DNA from: an uncultured Selenomonas sp.
GTDB taxonomy: Bacteria > Bacillota > Negativicutes > Selenomonadales > Selenomonadaceae
NCBI GenBank assembly: GCA_905372355.1
Contig: CAJPOT010000003.1
Span: 124,001-188,000 of the forward strand
Length of the DNA stretch: 64,000 nucleotides
Direction: 5' to 3'
The notes beneath the pieces are model-generated. The model did not search any database, had not been told where the DNA came from, and was given only the letters and a program-made list of their open reading frames with translations. Position numbers and translations under genes: made by a program. Below are positions 1 to 8,674 of the stretch, piece after piece (positions within the stretch are counted from its first letter, which is position 1; each line of letters opens with the position of its first letter).

Positions 1-698
1 CTGCGCTCCGCGAGCATCTCTGCCGGAGCGAGTCCCAACTCCCTGTGCACGACGATGTTGAGCGCGGCGGCGGGCAGATGCTGCAGCTCCTCCGCCGTCT
101 CGCCGCAGCCGAGGACGGCGTTCACCTCATAGCCCGCCAAATGCAAAAGGCGCACGAGTTCTCGCGCGTCGTTCGCCCCGTTGCAGTAGCTCGCCGTCAT
201 GCCGAGAAGGTTCACGCCATGCGGCTTCTCCTCCTTCTTCTCGGGCAGAAGCGCTTCGATTGCCGCACATGCAGCCTTGCTCCAGCCTGCGGCGAAGCTG
301 CCCGCAAGGCCGCTGCTGTCGACGGCGACGACGGGCGCTGCAATGCCCGCCGACCGCGCGATGGCGGCTACATCGTCGCCGATCAGTCCTGCGGCGCAGC
401 TGCTGACGATGGCCAAAAGGCGCGGCGGCTCAGCGATATAGGGCTGCAGGGCTTCCAGCAGATAGTCCTCCGCGCCGAAGACGATGGCATCGTTGTCGAG
501 CTGCGTGCAGCCTGTGCGTCGCACGGCATCGCTCACGCCATGCTCGACGTGGCGCAGCGCGAAGTAATGACACCACATGGGGCCGTTGACGATGACGGCG
601 GCGTCTTGCCAGGCGGCAAAAAATGCCATCGCGCCCGCGAGCGCACAGCTGTCCGTCCAAGCGCAGACATCATCGAAACGCCTTTCCTGCTCAGCCAT
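1..698 (-). CDS. Nitrogenase component 1-like protein, second subunit (NifK/BchB-like), 3' end cut by window
   Basis: Only the N-terminal 232 codons lie in the window; the gene runs off the left edge. The visible part has the layout of the nitrogenase component 1 superfamily: Cys at residues 12, 18, 43 (in GPMWCHY), 64 and 101 (in SSCAAGLIGDD). Cys18, 43 and 101 are spaced like the three cluster-ligating cysteines of NifD/NifK and DPOR subunits. The start overlaps the stop of the preceding gene in an ATGGCTGA arrangement, implying translational coupling, so the two probably form a heterotetramer driven by the NifH-like ATPase upstream. No nifB, nifE/nifN or other nitrogen fixation gene is in view, so dinitrogen reduction is unlikely; a tetrapyrrole substrate is inferred from the neighbours. 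Family membership is fairly secure, function is not. Confidence 0.8.
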   Translation of the reverse strand, partial: MAEQERRFDDVCAWTDSCALAGAMAFFAAWQDAAVIVNGPMWCHYFALRHVEHGVSDAVRRTGCTQLDNDAIVFGAEDYLLEALQPYIAEPPRLLAIVSSCAAGLIGDDVAAIARSAGIAAPVVAVDSSGLAGSFAAGWSKAACAAIEALLPEKKEEKPHGVNLLGMTASYCNGANDARELVRLLHLAGYEVNAVLGCGETAEELQHLPAAALNIVVHRELGLAPAEMLAER

Positions 699-1992
699 AG
701 ATCAGACCTCCCCGGCTTTCGTGACGACAGACGATATGAACCATATCGCGCAGGAGCTTCTTTTCCATCGACCAGCCGACGGATGGCATGAGCGCGAGGA
801 AGATCTGCCGCAGCCTTGCGTCGGTAAGCTCGTGCGTCGTCAGGACGAAATCCGCCGCTTTGAAAAGCGCCTCCGCCTCGCGGCTTCCCTCATGGGCGAT
901 CGGCGCATCCGTCAGACGCGCGACCTCTTCTTCCATGACCTCGCGCCGCCCGGGCAGGAACGAATCAAGGAGGACGACGCCCGCCAGTTCTACGCCCGCC
1001 TTCTTCAGAAGGCGCATGATGATCTTCGGCTGAAACCAGTCGAGGTCGCGCCCGATGGCGAATGTCACGCGCCTTTCTGCGAGAGTCGGCCGCACCTCGT
1101 CCACGGCGCGTTGAAACGCCGCTTCTTCCGCGCGAATCGCTTCTTCCGCTTCCCTTTCCCTGCCGCAAAGCCTGCCGACCGCACGCAGCCACTCCTTCGT
1201 TTCCTCCGAGCCGACCGCATAGACATCGGCAAGGTACGGCGTGCCGAAACGCTCATGAATGTGCCGCGCCAAGTCGACGAGAAGCGCCTGCTTCTCGTCG
1301 CTTCGCCGCCCGAGCACGATGAGAAGCTCCGCTGCCGGCACGACATCCATCTCAGACAGGGCGAGATACGACGGAAACTGCCCCTCGACGCGCAGGGAAA
1401 GAAACCCGAGCAAGCGGCACAATTCCTTCACGTACTCGCCGTGGACGCCGCCGCAGTCGCCGAGCAGCACGACGCTTCCCGCACGGCGCTCTGCCGGCTT
1501 CATGAAGCGATCGACGAGCACGCGTGCAGCGTCAAGGTAGCCTGCATAATACTCGCCGTCAAGAAAGCCGTGCGCCGAGACGGCGCTGACGGGCAGGCCA
1601 AGCTCTTGCTCCATCTCCTCAGCCACGGCGCACGTATCGTCGCCGATGACGCCGCTCACACAGGAATTGGCGATAAATATCGCTTGCGGCTGATATTTTT
1701 CTGCGGCGAAGCGTATGCACTCGCGCAGACGACCCTCGCCGCCAAAAATCGCCTCTGCGTCCGACAACGAGCTTGTCAGAAGCGGCACAGGCGAGAGGCG
1801 CACCTTCGTTCCCGCCGCACGAAGGCGATGGAAACTTCCCACATCCATGCCATGGGCGATGTGAGCGCACGGACGCGGGCTGTGGAAGATGACGAGAGCG
1901 CCGCGCACGAAGGAAAGCGCACGCCAGACGCCCGGCATGCTGCAGCTGCAATTCGTGCGGCGCATCACCACACGTTTCGCTTCAGTTCCCAT
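691..1992 (-). CDS. Nitrogenase component 1-like protein, first subunit (NifD/BchN/CfbD-like)
   Basis: A 433-aa member of the nitrogenase component 1 oxidoreductase superfamily. Near the N-terminus are [10 protein letters not shown] (Cys15, Cys17), SPRPCAH (Cys42) and [11 protein letters not shown] (Cys111), the pattern of the cysteines that hold the P-cluster or a [4Fe-4S] cluster in NifD, BchN and CfbD. The ATG at 1992 overlaps the end of the NifH-like gene by 11 nt; an ATG further upstream at 2022 would deepen the overlap and is less likely. With the NifH-like ATPase and the downstream subunit it forms a two-component, ATP-driven, low-potential reductase. Known relatives reduce N2, protochlorophyllide, chlorophyllide or a Ni-tetrapyrrole; here the substrate is unknown and a corrinoid is my inference from the operon. 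Confidence 0.82.
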   Translation of the reverse strand: MGTEAKRVVMRRTNCSCSMPGVWRALSFVRGALVIFHSPRPCAHIAHGMDVGSFHRLRAAGTKVRLSPVPLLTSSLSDAEAIFGGEGRLRECIRFAAEKYQPQAIFIANSCVSGVIGDDTCAVAEEMEQELGLPVSAVSAHGFLDGEYYAGYLDAARVLVDRFMKPAERRAGSVVLLGDCGGVHGEYVKELCRLLGFLSLRVEGQFPSYLALSEMDVVPAAELLIVLGRRSDEKQALLVDLARHIHERFGTPYLADVYAVGSEETKEWLRAVGRLCGREREAEEAIRAEEAAFQRAVDEVRPTLAERRVTFAIGRDLDWFQPKIIMRLLKKAGVELAGVVLLDSFLPGRREVMEEEVARLTDAPIAHEGSREAEALFKAADFVLTTHELTDARLRQIFLALMPSVGWSMEKKLLRDMVHIVCRHESRGGLIYG

Positions 1993-2800
1993 AGCTTTCC
2001 ACCAGATCTTCCAACTCTTCAAACGCCATCGGCTTGGGGATGACTAGGTTTTTATTTCCCTCAATCGCCGCCGCAAGTTCTTCGTAAACCTTCGCCTGTG
2101 CGGAATCCGGCGCGTAGGCGATGAGCGTCTGCCGATGGATCTCCGCCTCGTGTACGGCGGCAGAGCGCGGGATGTAGGCGATGAGCTTTGTGCCGAGGCG
2201 TGCGGCAAAGGCTTCCAAAAGCTCCTTCTCGCGTGCGACATCGCGCCCGTTGCCGATGATGCCGCCGAGCTTCACGACGCCTCGCGCAGCGAAGCGGCGC
2301 ACGCCCTTGGCGATGTTGTTCGCCGCGTAGAGCGACATGAGCTCCCCCGAGGAAACGATGTAGATTTCCTCGGCATAGCCCTCTCGTATCGGCACGGCGA
2401 AACCACCGCAGACGACGTCGCCGAGTACATCGTAGATGGCGACATCGACATCGTCAAACGCATGGAGCACCTTGAGCCTTTCGAGCGCCACGATGATGCC
2501 GCGCCCCGCGCATCCGACGCCCGGCTCGGGGCCGCCCGCCTCAATGCAGCGCACACCGCCGTATCCCTCATGCGCGATTTCTGCAAGAGAGAGCGCCGCG
2601 CCCTTCTTGCTGCGCTCTGCATCGAGCACGGTGAGCGGCGCAATGCGCCCCAGGAGAAGCCGCGTCGAATCGTTCTTCGGGTCGCAGCCGATCTGACAGA
2701 CCTTCTTTCCCCCGCGCGAAAACGCCGCCGATACATTGGCGGCAGTCGTCGATTTGCCGATGCCGCCCTTGCCGTAAAACGCAATCTTTTTCAATCTCAA
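1982..2800 (-). CDS. NifH/BchL/CfbC-like ATP-dependent reductase (iron protein)
   Basis: A 272-aa P-loop ATPase of the NifH family. Residues 10-18 are the Walker A motif GKGGIGKST, and the two dimer-bridging [4Fe-4S] ligands are present at Cys97 ([11 protein letters not shown]) and Cys131 ([14 protein letters not shown]), at essentially the same positions as in nitrogenase iron protein. It should therefore be a homodimeric iron-sulfur ATPase that passes single low-potential electrons to the two component 1-like proteins encoded immediately downstream. It follows the second BtuF-like lipoprotein by 20 nt in one transcription unit. Sequence alone does not separate the NifH, BchL, BchX and CfbC subgroups; the operon argues for a tetrapyrrole-type reductase. 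Confidence 0.9.
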   Translation of the reverse strand: MRLKKIAFYGKGGIGKSTTAANVSAAFSRGGKKVCQIGCDPKNDSTRLLLGRIAPLTVLDAERSKKGAALSLAEIAHEGYGGVRCIEAGGPEPGVGCAGRGIIVALERLKVLHAFDDVDVAIYDVLGDVVCGGFAVPIREGYAEEIYIVSSGELMSLYAANNIAKGVRRFAARGVVKLGGIIGNGRDVAREKELLEAFAARLGTKLIAYIPRSAAVHEAEIHRQTLIAYAPDSAQAKVYEELAAAIEGNKNLVIPKPMAFEELEDLVESYGN

Positions 2801-2820
2801 AGCCGCCTTTCTTTACATCT

Positions 2821-3822
2821 TTACTCCACCGCCGAGAGAAATTCCTGCCGCGATTGGCGAAAAGCGTCACCGTAAAGAATCCATGCCGTTTCCTGCACGC
2901 CGAAGACGATGTTCTGTGAAAGATTGTAGACGTAACGCGCCCACGGATGGCCGATCTGCTTTTCCCGCACGGCTGTCATCTGCTGAAGAGACGGATCTTC
3001 CATGTACTGCCTGCCGTAATTCTCTTCACGCGTTTCTGCGTCTTCGTAACTCGGAAGGAAGATGTAGTCGGGATTCGCCGCGACGAGCTGCTCCTTCGTC
3101 ATCTCCTGTCCCATGCGGTTTCCTGCGGCGGCCTTTGCGTTGATCGACGCCGTATGGCTGCAAAGCTCGTCGAAGGTACAGCCGGCGCCGCCGTAGTTGG
3201 GCATGATGGAGATAAGCGCGATGCTCTTGTGCTTCTTTTCCTCGGGAACATCCTTCATCTTCTCTTCGATCTCCGCGAGTTTTTCCTCCATCTTCGCGAT
3301 CAGTCGTTCGCCGCGCTCCTTCTCATCGACGGCTGCTGCAAAGAGGCGGATGTTGGCATGGATGTCCTCCATCGTCGCCGCCGCACGGCAGACGACGACC
3401 GGCACGCCAAGCTCGCGCATGGCATCAGCGTTCTCGCGGGGAAGCCACGGCGTGACGATGATGAGGTCGGGCGAGAGCGCGGCGACCTGCTCGACAGACG
3501 GACTGCGCGTGATGACCGTGGGAATTTTCCCGCGCACCCACGGCACATTCGTATGCTTCTCGTCCGCGAGCGAGTCGTTGACTGCCGCCATGCGCTCCGG
3601 CTCGACAAGACCGAGCATCATTTCATCCGTGCCCGCGCTGATCGTCAAGATGCGCCGGGGCTTATGCGGAATCTCGACGACAGTTCCCTCCGCATCGGTC
3701 ACACGGTACGCGCTCGACGCCTCCTCCTTTTCGCCCATGCAGCCCGTCAGAAAGAGCGCAAAAAGGAGCGTGGCGCATGTGACGACTGCGGCAAATCGCG
3801 GATACTTCTTTGCCTTATACAA
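2821..3822 (-). CDS. BtuF/FecB-type periplasmic binding lipoprotein 2
   Basis: A 333-aa substrate-binding lipoprotein of the helical-backbone (class III) family used for cobalamin, siderophores and heme. It has a basic start, a hydrophobic segment and the lipobox LTGC. The chosen start is a TTG at 3822 that overlaps the stop of the CobN-like gene (TTGTATAA); no ATG gives a sensible signal peptide. The mature protein begins with the usual 'VTDAEGTVVEIPHKPRRIL' type strand and contains VEQVAALSPDLIIV, typical of this fold. It is the second such protein in the operon, and no matching BtuCD-type permease or ATPase is in the window, so those may lie beyond the left edge. Ligand inferred: corrinoid or another tetrapyrrole. 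Confidence 0.82.
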   Translation of the reverse strand: MYKAKKYPRFAAVVTCATLLFALFLTGCMGEKEEASSAYRVTDAEGTVVEIPHKPRRILTISAGTDEMMLGLVEPERMAAVNDSLADEKHTNVPWVRGKIPTVITRSPSVEQVAALSPDLIIVTPWLPRENADAMRELGVPVVVCRAAATMEDIHANIRLFAAAVDEKERGERLIAKMEEKLAEIEEKMKDVPEEKKHKSIALISIMPNYGGAGCTFDELCSHTASINAKAAAGNRMGQEMTKEQLVAANPDYIFLPSYEDAETREENYGRQYMEDPSLQQMTAVREKQIGHPWARYVYNLSQNIVFGVQETAWILYGDAFRQSRQEFLSAVE

Positions 3823-6800
3823 TTTGTTCCGCCCTCTCTTCCAAATCGCCCTCGATGGAGAGGAACAGCTCACGCAATTCCTCTTTCGTCTCCTCACGCG
3901 CTTTCCACAAGCCGCGCTGCTCTGCTTCTAAGAGCGTTTCCGCCATGCGGTGCAGCGCCCAGGGGTTGACCTCCTGCAGCCACTCCTGCATCGACGCATC
4001 GAGCACATACTTGCGCGCATATCCTTCGTACATCCAATCCTCCATGACGGCGCTCGTCGCATCCCATTGATAGCTGTGCGCGAGATAATTCGCAAGGTCG
4101 GACGCTCCCTTGTAGCCATGCTCTTTCATGCCCTCGATGAATTTCGGATTCATCGCCTCGCCGCGGAACAGCCGCTCGGCTTCTGCGGCGACGGTGCGCA
4201 CGACGATGCGCTGACGGTCGCTTGTATCGCCGCTGTAGGAACGCGGCGCCTTGCCCGTGAGCGCACGCACGGTGGCGATCATGCCGCCGTGGTAGGCGTT
4301 ATAATCGTCCGAGCTGAACATGTGCGTCTCGCGCGTGTCCTCGTTCTTGACCGTGACATCAAGCTCCTTCATGCGCCGCTGGAAAAGCTCGGGATCGTAG
4401 CCGCGCGCCATGCCGTCCGCACCGTAAGCCGTGCCCGAAAAGCGCGTGTAGACAGCCGCAAGATCGTCGAGCGTCTGCCATGCCTTCGACTCCAAAAGGT
4501 CGCCGACGCCCGCGCCGTAAGCGCCCGGCGGGTCGCCGAAGATACGGCACGAGGCGCGTTCCCAAGCGAGAGTATGCTCTTCGCCCTGCTCTTCGAGCCA
4601 TGCCGTGTCCGCGAGGATGTGCTTGCGCACGAAATTTTCATCTTCGTTCTCATCCTGCGCTGCTGCAAGCTTCACAGCCTCGTCGACCCAGCGGATGGCG
4701 TTCGGCACGGCATCGCGGAAGAGACCGCTGATGCGCGCCGTCACGTCGATGCGCGGCCGCTTGAGCTTGGTGAGCGGGATGACCTCAAGCCCGACGACGC
4801 GCTGCGACGGCCTCTGCCAGACAGGGCGCACGCCCATGAGGTAGAACAGCTCGGCTATGCACTGTCCATGACTGCGCATGTTTGAGCCTGCCCAGAAGAC
4901 GATGCCGACCGCCTCCGGGTAGCGTCCCTCCTCGCCGATATACTGCTCGACGAGCGCATCGCCCAGTTCCTTGCCGTACTCCCACGCCGCGGGCGTCGGC
5001 AGACAGCGCGGATCGAGTCCGTAGAAGTTGCGTCCCGTCGGCAGGACGTCTGCGCCGTTCGTCGTCGGCGCTCCCGCCGGCCCCGGCTCGATATAGCCGC
5101 CCGAAAGGGCGCGGAGCGTGCCCGTCAACTCCTCCTCCGTGCGCAGGAGGCGCGGCACGATCTTCTCCGTAACTTCGCCGAGCGCCGCCAGAAGTCCTTC
5201 CCTGCCCGCTGCACTGTACGAGGCGAATGGTTCCAAAGCCAACGCTTCTCTCGCCGCCTGCGGCATGTAGGCGCGCGCGGCGAGGCGCACGAGAAGCAGG
5301 CGCATGAGGTCTTCCACCGCATCGAGCTTTCTGCCGTACGTCATGCCGTCCTCCGTCATGCGTTCGCTGTGCTCCAAAAGCTCTTCGTAATCGTAGCCCT
5401 CTTCCTTGGCGATGAGACGCAGAAGCGACGGCTCGCCGCCATGCTCGACGCGCACGAGCGCGAGCACAAGATCCAAGAGTTTTTCAGCTTCCGGAACTTG
5501 CCCGAGGATATGAAGTCCCGTGCGGATCTGCATGTTCTTGATGTCCGTCACATAATTGTGCAAAGCAGCGACATAGGCGTCGAAGTCCTCGCCTTCCTCG
5601 ATGGAATCCTCGAAATGGCAGAGCGCCGCCTTCTCGCGCACGATTTCTTGTACCACTGCCAGATTGTCAGGCTGAGCCGCACGGAAATGAACGTACTCGT
5701 CGAGCGCCTGCTCAAGCTCCTGCAGCTCGTCGAAAGCGCCCGCGAGCTGCATCGGCGGCGAAAGATGGCTGATGAGGCACGCTGCGCCGCGCCTTTTTGC
5801 CTGTATGCCCTCGCCGACAATCGTGATCCAGTAGGGATATACGTCGGGCAGATCACCGAGCGAGACGTCGGGATAGCATTCGTTCGAGAGCGCCGTGCTC
5901 TTGCCCGGCAGCCACTCCAACGAGCCGTGCGTGCCGACGTGGACGACGGCGTCCGCCTGCCACAGATCGCGCAGCCAGTGATAAAAGCCGATGTAGTGAT
6001 GCGTGGGCGCGGCGTCGGGCGAATGCAGCAGCTTGCCCGGATCCTCGCCGAAGCCGCGCGGCGGCTGCACCGTGAGAAAGATATTGCCGTTGAGCGTGCC
6101 GGGCACGAGCAGCGTGCCGTCGTAGTTGAACACCTCGCCCGGCGCTTCGCCCCAATCCTTCCTCAGATGTTCCTTGACCTTTTGCGGCAGCGCCTTGAAG
6201 AATCTTTCATACTGCGCCGCCGTAAGCTGTCCGTCGGCATTCTTTACCCGCTCTTCACTCATGAAGCGGCGGTCATTCGTCGCGTGATTCGTAAGAATAT
6301 CCATGAGCTCTTGGCTGCTCTCCGGCACGAAATCGACGCGATAGCACGCCTCACGCATCCTCGCGAGGAGGCGGCGCACGCTCTCTGGCGAGTCAAGCCC
6401 CGCCGCACTGCCGATATTCGCATTCGTCGGCGGATAGTTGTGAAAGACGATGGCTATCTTCTTCTCCTCGTTCGCCTTATGGCGCAGATTCGCCCACTTC
6501 TTCGCCTTTCGCGCCAGACGCTCCATACGCTCCTCAAGCGGCGCATAGCGAGGCGTTCCCGTCTCATCGAGCACCTTCGCCGCAATCGGCACGGCATGAA
6601 GGACGCCGTCGAACTCCGGCATACAGACGCTGAAGGACACCTCCATCGGGTCGAGACCCGCAGGCGACCTTTCCCATTCTTCCTTGGGCGCAAGCACCGT
6701 ATACGCCTCAAGAAGCGGCACGCCGAGCGCATAGAGGTCTTCTATGCGCGTACCGCCCGCCTTGATGGAAAACTTCATCGTCGTGATGATGGCGTCGACG

Positions 6801-7507
6801 ACGGTCTCCCCTTCGCAGCAAAAGTATCGCTTCATGGCGTCGAAGAGCGTCGGCGACTCCACGCGCTCGTCGCGATACGAATTGGAAAAGACTGCGACGG
6901 CATTGAGCCCCTGCGCCTCTATCGCACGAATCAATGCCGTGTGATAGGTGAAGTCCCCTGCAATCCACTCCGAACGATAGAAGATGACGCCGATCGTCCT
7001 CCGGTCGTCACGACAATGCGCGGCACGATATCCCTCAATGTCCTGACAATCGCCGTGCCAATCGGGGTGGTATATGCCGTGCCAAGGCAGTATGCGCGGC
7101 GGTTCCGGCGCACAGGAAAACCCCATTTTCCGCGCAAGATACAGCAGGAAGTTTTTCATATTCTCCTCGCCGTCGCAGCGGAAATACTGCCAGGCGAGAG
7201 CGATTTCCTCTGCCGAGAAGCCATAGCTGACCTTGTCATGCTCGGCATTGTCCACAAGAATCAAATGCGGCGCACGACTCTTCTGCAAACTGCGCGACGC
7301 CTGCTGCAGGAAGGGATTGTCCAGCCCGGTGCCCATCCACAAGAACAGTGTGACATCGGCCTTCTCCTGCGCCTCGCGCCACGAATCCATGCCATCCGCC
7401 AGGCGGACAGCCATCGCCAGCGAGGGAACTGCCGACACGCACGCTTCCTGCACGCGATGGACGAGCGCAAAGACGCGCTGAATATTCGTATAGACTGCGA
7501 TCTTCAT
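3815..7507 (-). CDS. cobN: CobN/ChlH-type large subunit of a cobalt/magnesium chelatase
   Basis: A 1230-aa protein, the usual length for CobN/ChlH/BchH large chelatase subunits, which bind the tetrapyrrole and the metal. The signature THGSLEWLPGK is near residue 527, and further conserved blocks include IVFHNYPP (about 345) and VGIVFWAGSNMRSHG in the C-terminal third. Catalysis requires the AAA+ motor pair ChlI/ChlD, both encoded upstream in the same operon. The start at 7507 has a GAGAGGTG ribosome site. In aerobic B12 synthesis CobN inserts cobalt into hydrogenobyrinate diamide, but anaerobes normally use CbiK/CbiX earlier in the pathway, so a late-acting chelatase beside CbiZ and a nitrogenase-like reductase is unusual. 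Which metal and which ring it handles cannot be read from the sequence. Confidence 0.88.
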   Translation of the reverse strand: MKIAVYTNIQRVFALVHRVQEACVSAVPSLAMAVRLADGMDSWREAQEKADVTLFLWMGTGLDNPFLQQASRSLQKSRAPHLILVDNAEHDKVSYGFSAEEIALAWQYFRCDGEENMKNFLLYLARKMGFSCAPEPPRILPWHGIYHPDWHGDCQDIEGYRAAHCRDDRRTIGVIFYRSEWIAGDFTYHTALIRAIEAQGLNAVAVFSNSYRDERVESPTLFDAMKRYFCCEGETVVDAIITTMKFSIKAGGTRIEDLYALGVPLLEAYTVLAPKEEWERSPAGLDPMEVSFSVCMPEFDGVLHAVPIAAKVLDETGTPRYAPLEERMERLARKAKKWANLRHKANEEKKIAIVFHNYPPTNANIGSAAGLDSPESVRRLLARMREACYRVDFVPESSQELMDILTNHATNDRRFMSEERVKNADGQLTAAQYERFFKALPQKVKEHLRKDWGEAPGEVFNYDGTLLVPGTLNGNIFLTVQPPRGFGEDPGKLLHSPDAAPTHHYIGFYHWLRDLWQADAVVHVGTHGSLEWLPGKSTALSNECYPDVSLGDLPDVYPYWITIVGEGIQAKRRGAACLISHLSPPMQLAGAFDELQELEQALDEYVHFRAAQPDNLAVVQEIVREKAALCHFEDSIEEGEDFDAYVAALHNYVTDIKNMQIRTGLHILGQVPEAEKLLDLVLALVRVEHGGEPSLLRLIAKEEGYDYEELLEHSERMTEDGMTYGRKLDAVEDLMRLLLVRLAARAYMPQAAREALALEPFASYSAAGREGLLAALGEVTEKIVPRLLRTEEELTGTLRALSGGYIEPGPAGAPTTNGADVLPTGRNFYGLDPRCLPTPAAWEYGKELGDALVEQYIGEEGRYPEAVGIVFWAGSNMRSHGQCIAELFYLMGVRPVWQRPSQRVVGLEVIPLTKLKRPRIDVTARISGLFRDAVPNAIRWVDEAVKLAAAQDENEDENFVRKHILADTAWLEEQGEEHTLAWERASCRIFGDPPGAYGAGVGDLLESKAWQTLDDLAAVYTRFSGTAYGADGMARGYDPELFQRRMKELDVTVKNEDTRETHMFSSDDYNAYHGGMIATVRALTGKAPRSYSGDTSDRQRIVVRTVAAEAERLFRGEAMNPKFIEGMKEHGYKGASDLANYLAHSYQWDATSAVMEDWMYEGYARKYVLDASMQEWLQEVNPWALHRMAETLLEAEQRGLWKAREETKEELRELFLSIEGDLEERAEQIV

Positions 7508-7534
7508 TTTGCTGCACCTCTCGTGTTCACTGCT

Positions 7535-8647
7535 TCATGCATCATCTGCATCCGTTTCCTCCGAAACTGCCCGAGCCGCACGCTCGACGACGGCACGCAC
7601 GAGAAGCATCGCAAGGGACTCCATATAGCCTTCCTGCATGAGCATGCCCTCCTGCGTCTTCAGACGAAGCGCTGTTGCCATCTCTTTCAGCAGCTTTTCG
7701 GCTGCTTCCCAAGTCTCCCCTTTTTCCAGCAGTCCCCAGAGATGCTCATCATAAAGATGGATGAAGAGCACGCCCAAGGGGAAGAGCGCCGGCACAGCAA
7801 TCATTTTTTCCAAAGCTGCGATGAATTGCGCCTTAATTAAGGCATCGTCGCCCACCTCTTCCTTATATCGCTGCCACAGCGCTTCTTCCGTGACGCCGAA
7901 GCGGCGCAGGCGGCGCAGCAAGTCGTGCTGCTGCGCGGGCGTAAGACCCGACTGCTTCTTGAGCGCTTCCTTGACCGCCGCCATGACGGCAAGTCCGATG
8001 AGCTCGCCGAGCTTGGAATGTTTGCCCGCGCCCTCGAAGAAGAGCGGCGACTCGCTGTTGGCGACGACGATGGTCTGATCCGTGCCCGAACCCGTGGCGA
8101 GTCCTGTGGAATAGCGGCTCGGCGCCATGAGTTCCTGCAGCGCCGCCGTCTTCGCCTCCGTGCAGGTCACGAGAGCACGCGCAAGGATGCCGGGCGGCAG
8201 ATCGGCGTCGATGACGAGCATGATGTTGATCGTGCCGCATTTCTTCTCCGCCGTCTTGTAGTAGGATGCAGGATCGCCGACACGCCCGCCGTTCGTTTCC
8301 ACGCCGCCCGTTACGATCGCCGTCACGGTCAGTTCCTTGTAGCTTCGCGACACGATGGAAGCGTTTTCCATGTGCGCCGCCGTACCCATGCCCGAGGTCA
8401 ATTCCGGTGCAAGACCGAGCCGCTCCGCAACGATCTTCATGCTCTCGACGTACGTCGGTGCAAAGGACTCGCAGGGCATTCCCGATCCCTGCGTCATATC
8501 GCGGTTGAACACCGCCTCGAAATCCTCATGGTAGCCGCCATTGTAAAGCGAAGTGCTCAGCACCTTGCGTGGCCCGCTGAAAACCAAAACGATGCTCTTG
8601 TCATAGCGATAAGCGATGTCGCCCGTCGTCAGTCTTGCCAATTCCAT
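7535..8647 (-). CDS. cbiZ: CbiZ-type adenosylcobinamide amidohydrolase with C-terminal extension
   Basis: Recognised as CbiZ from its conserved blocks: GPRKVLSTSLYNGG near the N-terminus, AIVTGGVETNGGRVGDP, the GTINIMLVIDADLPP strand, TCTEAKTAALQEL, ATGSGTDQTIVV and HSKLGELIGLAVMAAV. CbiZ cleaves the aminopropanol side chain of adenosylcobinamide to give adenosylcobyric acid, which lets a cell rebuild salvaged corrinoids with its own lower ligand. The family domain ends near residue 230; about 130 further residues, helical and charged, have no function I recognise. The ATG at 8647 is preferred because GGAGGGG lies 9 nt upstream; GTG/ATG codons at 8668/8665 lack a good site. It is the strongest link of this operon to corrinoid chemistry. 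Confidence 0.85.
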   Translation of the reverse strand: MELARLTTGDIAYRYDKSIVLVFSGPRKVLSTSLYNGGYHEDFEAVFNRDMTQGSGMPCESFAPTYVESMKIVAERLGLAPELTSGMGTAAHMENASIVSRSYKELTVTAIVTGGVETNGGRVGDPASYYKTAEKKCGTINIMLVIDADLPPGILARALVTCTEAKTAALQELMAPSRYSTGLATGSGTDQTIVVANSESPLFFEGAGKHSKLGELIGLAVMAAVKEALKKQSGLTPAQQHDLLRRLRRFGVTEEALWQRYKEEVGDDALIKAQFIAALEKMIAVPALFPLGVLFIHLYDEHLWGLLEKGETWEAAEKLLKEMATALRLKTQEGMLMQEGYMESLAMLLVRAVVERAARAVSEETDADDA

Positions 8648-8674
8648 CTGCTCTTGCCCCTCCATCACGCACCA

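Noticed and set aside
5369..7840. 823-codon plus-strand open frame opposite the CobN-like gene
   Set aside because: It mirrors the codon periodicity of the real minus-strand gene, has no ribosome site and yields Arg/His-rich sequence without motifs. Other long antisense frames (7925-10288, 13603-15783, 51320-53326, 55983-58061) are rejected for the same reason.
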